Assembly (NCBI GenBank): GCA_036268405.1
Contig: DATAUF010000124.1
Span: 1-14,648, forward strand
Origin: DASZTV01 sp036268405
Lineage (GTDB): Bacteria > Actinomycetota > Actinomycetes > JAFAQI01
Length of the DNA: 14,648 bases
Direction: 5' to 3'
Shown: piece after piece, positions 12,806 to 14,648 of the stretch
How the letters are laid out: each line of letters opens with the position of its first letter
Numbering within the stretch: position 1 is the first letter of the stretch
Program-made: the position numbers and the translations under genes
Notes under the pieces: model-generated
Database searches by the model: none
What the model saw: only the letters and a program-made list of their open reading frames with translations
What the model was told of the DNA's origin: nothing

Positions 12806-13659
12806 TCCGGGGTCGCCTCCATCGTGCGCTGGCGCGGTAGTGCCATGAGCGCTGAGCGCCCCCCGTCGGGGCGTGCCGCGAGCTCGGCGTCGGCGAAGAG
12901 CAGCACCTCGACGCAATGCGCAGGCTGCGGGCTGGAGTAGAGATAGCCCTGGCCGAGGTCGCATCCCAGCCCGATGAGCACCTGCTGCTGGATCGAGTCC
13001 TCGATCCCCTCGGCCACGACGACTCGCGGCGCGGCGTGCACCATGTCGATGATGCCGGCGACGATCGCCTGTTCCTGCGGCTCGTGCGTCACATCCTCGA
13101 TGAAGCCGCGGTCGATCTTCACGACGTCGACCGGCAGGGCGCGCAGGTGCATGAGAGAGGAGTAGCCGGTGCCGAAGTCGTCGAGGGCGATCCGGACGCC
13201 CATCGCGTGCAGTGTCCGCAGCGTCGACACGGCGGTCCGGGAGTCGACGATCGGGAGGGTCTCGGTGATCTCGAGCCCGAGCTGGCTCGGCGCGACGGCG
13301 TACTCCTCGAGCAGTCCGGTGATCCGGCTCAGCAGCCGGTCGTCGGTGAGATCGCGGGCCGAGATGTTCACCCAGACCAGCAGCGCACCACGGTCCCAGC
13401 GGGCGGTGCGCCACGCTGCGGCCTGCGCGACCGCCTGGCGCAGCACGATCTCGGTGATCTCCCGGATCTGCCCGGTGCGCTCGGCCAGCGGGATGAGCTG
13501 CGGCGGCAGGACGAGGCCGGCTTCGGGGCTGCGCCAGCGGAGGAGGGCCTCGACTGCGGCAATGTGCCCGGTGCGCAGGTCGACCTCGGGCTGGTAGACG
13601 AGTCCGAGCTGGCCGTCGGCGATGGCGCGGTGGAGGTCGCGTGCTGTGAAGGGCGCCAC
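12784..13659 (-). CDS. stand-alone EAL-domain protein (likely cyclic di-GMP phosphodiesterase)
   Basis: A 291-residue cytoplasmic protein consisting almost entirely of one EAL domain; no GGDEF, sensor or membrane segment is visible. Motifs associated with catalysis are all present: QPEVDLRTG with EALLRW (E37), VNISARDL (N98), LEITET (E130), ALDDFGTGYSSL (D160, D161), VVKIDRGFI (K181), AEGIE (E217) and GQGYLYS (Q237). It is therefore expected to cleave c-di-GMP to pGpG, although activity cannot be proven from motifs. The final 35 residues are a less conserved tail. The GTG at 13659 is preceded by GAGG with a 7-base gap, which decides this start. The TAA at the 3' end overlaps the TAG of the convergent surface-protein gene. 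Neighbouring envelope genes make control of surface properties plausible, but nothing here shows it. Confidence 0.92.
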   Translation of the reverse strand: MAPFTARDLHRAIADGQLGLVYQPEVDLRTGHIAAVEALLRWRSPEAGLVLPPQLIPLAERTGQIREITEIVLRQAVAQAAAWRTARWDRGALLVWVNISARDLTDDRLLSRITGLLEEYAVAPSQLGLEITETLPIVDSRTAVSTLRTLHAMGVRIALDDFGTGYSSLMHLRALPVDVVKIDRGFIEDVTHEPQEQAIVAGIIDMVHAAPRVVVAEGIEDSIQQQVLIGLGCDLGQGYLYSSPQPAHCVEVLLFADAELAARPDGGRSALMALPRQRTMEATPELGRTVG

Positions 13660-13682
13660 TTGACCACCTCGCCTAAAGCCTG

Positions 13683-13720
13683 CCGTCGACGGTTTGCAAC
13701 GGCTTTCACTGACCGTACGG
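13683..13720. promoter_or_regulatory. two short palindromes upstream of the EAL gene
   Basis: CCGTCGACGG (13683-13692) and CCGTACGG (13713-13720) are perfect palindromes with centres 29 bases apart, about 24 to 61 bases upstream of the EAL start. Between them lies an imperfect 10-base tandem repeat (ACGGTTTGCA / ACGGCTTTCA). They could be operator half-sites, or chance in GC-rich DNA. The rest of 13721-13811 has a locally AT-richer patch (13731-13770) but no convincing promoter. Confidence 0.25.
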
Positions 13721-13811
13721 CCGCAACAGGGGATTTGTTAGACAGCGGAACCAATATGGGCAATAGATGGCCCGCTGGTGTCACTCAGCGCCCTCGATCA
13801 GGTGGCTGATT

Positions 13812-13874
13812 GCCCCTCATTCGGGGTCAAGGAACCCCCGGGGTGGTGCCGAGACAACTAGGTAACGGATGAGG
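13812..13874 (+). promoter_or_regulatory. leader with competing hairpins upstream of the peptidoglycan hydrolase gene
   Basis: Three mutually exclusive pairings are visible: CCCC (13813-13816) with GGGG (13823-13826); GGGGT (13823-13827) with ACCCC (13834-13838); and CCTCAT (13815-13820) with ATGAGG (13869-13874), the last enclosing the second hairpin. Secreted NlpC/P60 genes of actinobacteria are often under the c-di-AMP (ydaO) riboswitch. I looked for its conserved core and did not find a convincing match, so this is only a possible structured leader. Confidence 0.3.
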
Positions 13875-13907
13875 CAGTTGTGATTTCCGGCTGAGAGGGG
13901 CGTGGCG

Positions 13908-14648
13908 GTGCGACGGTGTGGCACGGCGCTTTCGCGCGCCCTCGTGCCGGTCGCCGTCGTGGCTTGCCTCCTGAGCGCCGCAGCCGCGCCTGCGTCGGCC
14001 AGCAGCACCGGGGGCTCCAACGCGGCTGTGACGACCTGCGCGACCCTCGGCCAGGGCACCACCGGCCAAGCGGTCGCGACGATCCAGACGCTCGTCGGCG
14101 CCGGCTCGGACGGCGACTTCGGACCGCAGACCGCCGCAGCCCTCAAGACCTGGCAGACCGCGCAACACATCCCCGCGACCGGCATCGTCGATGCCGCGAC
14201 CTGGGTGGCGATGCCGGCGGCGACGGCAGCGGCCGCGTGCGCCCAGGAGGTCGCCGGCACCGGCTTCACGGTCAGCTGCGCGGTCCTGTCGCTTGGCGCC
14301 ACCGGGCCGGCGGTTGCGGTGCTCGAGGCCGCGCTGAAGCAACCGGTCGACGGGCTGTTCGCGGCGGCGACCGGGCAGGCACTCAACGCTGCGCAGCGGG
14401 CGGCCGGCCTGACTGCGACCGGTGTGACCAACCGCGCGACCTGGAAGGCGCTCGGCCTCGTTCGCACGGCGGTCTGCACGCCGGGGAGCACGACGCCAGC
14501 ACTGCCCAAGGACTACAAGGCGCAGCAGAAGGTCCGCGCCCAGGTCGCGACCATGGCGGCAGCCCTGACCCGGCAGCCAGGGACCACCACCAACAAGCTC
14601 GTGCTCGCGGCAGTGTCCTTCGCCAAGAGCCAGATCGGCACGCCGTAC
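13908..14648 (+). CDS. secreted peptidoglycan-binding protein, probable NlpC/P60 hydrolase (cut by window edge)
   Basis: The frame is open for 247 codons to the window end. A GTG at 13908 has GAGAGGGG 7 bases before it, and I prefer it over the GTG at 13902, which would sit too close. Residues 1-31 form a Sec signal peptide (RRC, ALVPVAVVACLL, cleavage after APASA). Two peptidoglycan-binding repeats follow: C-ATLGQGTTGQAVATIQTLV with GDFGPQTAAALKTWQ and ATWVAM, then C-AVLSLGATGPAVAVLEAAL with GLFAAATGQALNAAQ and ATWKALG. Each repeat is bracketed by cysteines. After a linker (KDYKAQQKVRAQVATMAAAL), AVSFAKSQIGTPY at the window edge is the usual beginning of an NlpC/P60 endopeptidase domain, just before its catalytic Cys, which is not in view. 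Likely role: cell-wall remodelling outside the cell. Confidence 0.85.
   Translation, partial: MRRCGTALSRALVPVAVVACLLSAAAAPASASSTGGSNAAVTTCATLGQGTTGQAVATIQTLVGAGSDGDFGPQTAAALKTWQTAQHIPATGIVDAATWVAMPAATAAAACAQEVAGTGFTVSCAVLSLGATGPAVAVLEAALKQPVDGLFAAATGQALNAAQRAAGLTATGVTNRATWKALGLVRTAVCTPGSTTPALPKDYKAQQKVRAQVATMAAALTRQPGTTTNKLVLAAVSFAKSQIGTPY

Noticed and set aside
11903..13414. Long open frame on the minus strand (about 500 codons)
   Set aside because: It spans two real genes in a different frame (the LAFTG protein and the EAL protein) and has low-complexity Arg/Ala/Gly composition; a shadow.
13660..13907. ydaO (c-di-AMP) riboswitch or GEMM c-di-GMP riboswitch
   Set aside because: The context is suggestive, and GACAACTAGGTAACGG slightly recalls the ydaO 3' core, but the conserved elements and their spacing are not there, and no GEMM core is visible.

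Overview
The window is GC-rich, with strong third-position G/C bias, frequent GTG and TTG starts, few Shine-Dalgarno sequences and many stop/start overlaps. Together with a LAxTG-type sorting signal (class E sortase) and a CysD/CysN sulfate activation system, this points to an actinomycete (Actinomycetota). I cannot name the genus from sequence alone. No rRNA, tRNA, IS element, transposase, integrase or CRISPR array is visible.

Layout, left to right. (1) 1-501, minus: N-terminal part of a GT4-type glycosyltransferase running off the window. (2) 623-4402, plus: a tightly coupled run cysD-cysN-cysQ (ATP sulfurylase subunits plus a PAP/inositol-type phosphatase), followed 5 bp later by a lipoprotein that looks like the periplasmic P1 domain of SecD without the membrane channel. 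(3) 4399-7601, minus: an acyltransferase-3 membrane protein, an APS kinase with an extra N-terminal domain of about 155 residues, and a second acyltransferase-3 protein, in an operon transcribed toward the cys run. (4) 7602-7732: a divergent intergenic region with a perfect 24-bp inverted repeat. (5) 7733-12787, plus: an isovaleryl-CoA-dehydrogenase-like flavoenzyme, a tandem 17-bp repeat forming a chain of ATGA-linked mini-ORFs, a nitrobindin-like heme protein, a DUF4012 membrane protein, and two proteins sharing a four-cysteine module, the second with a signal peptide and an LAFTG cell-wall sorting signal. (6) 12784-13659, minus: a stand-alone EAL-domain protein. (7) 13908 to the end, plus: a secreted protein with two peptidoglycan-binding repeats and the beginning of what looks like an NlpC/P60 hydrolase domain, preceded by a leader with competing hairpins.

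How the parts may fit. CysD/CysN make APS, the separate APS kinase makes PAPS, and CysQ removes the PAP left after sulfotransfer. No PAPS reductase is seen here. Flanked by a glycosyltransferase and two acyltransferases, the set reads better as a PAPS supply for a sulfated, acylated envelope glycan or lipid than as sulfur assimilation. No sulfotransferase lies in the window, so this is inference. The right half is also dominated by cell-envelope genes (DUF4012, sortase substrate, peptidoglycan hydrolase).

Most notable observations: the SecD-P1 lipoprotein; the four-cysteine paralogue pair with identical cysteine spacing, only one of which has export and sorting signals; the reinitiation-like repeat chain; the 24-bp palindrome; and the extended APS kinase.
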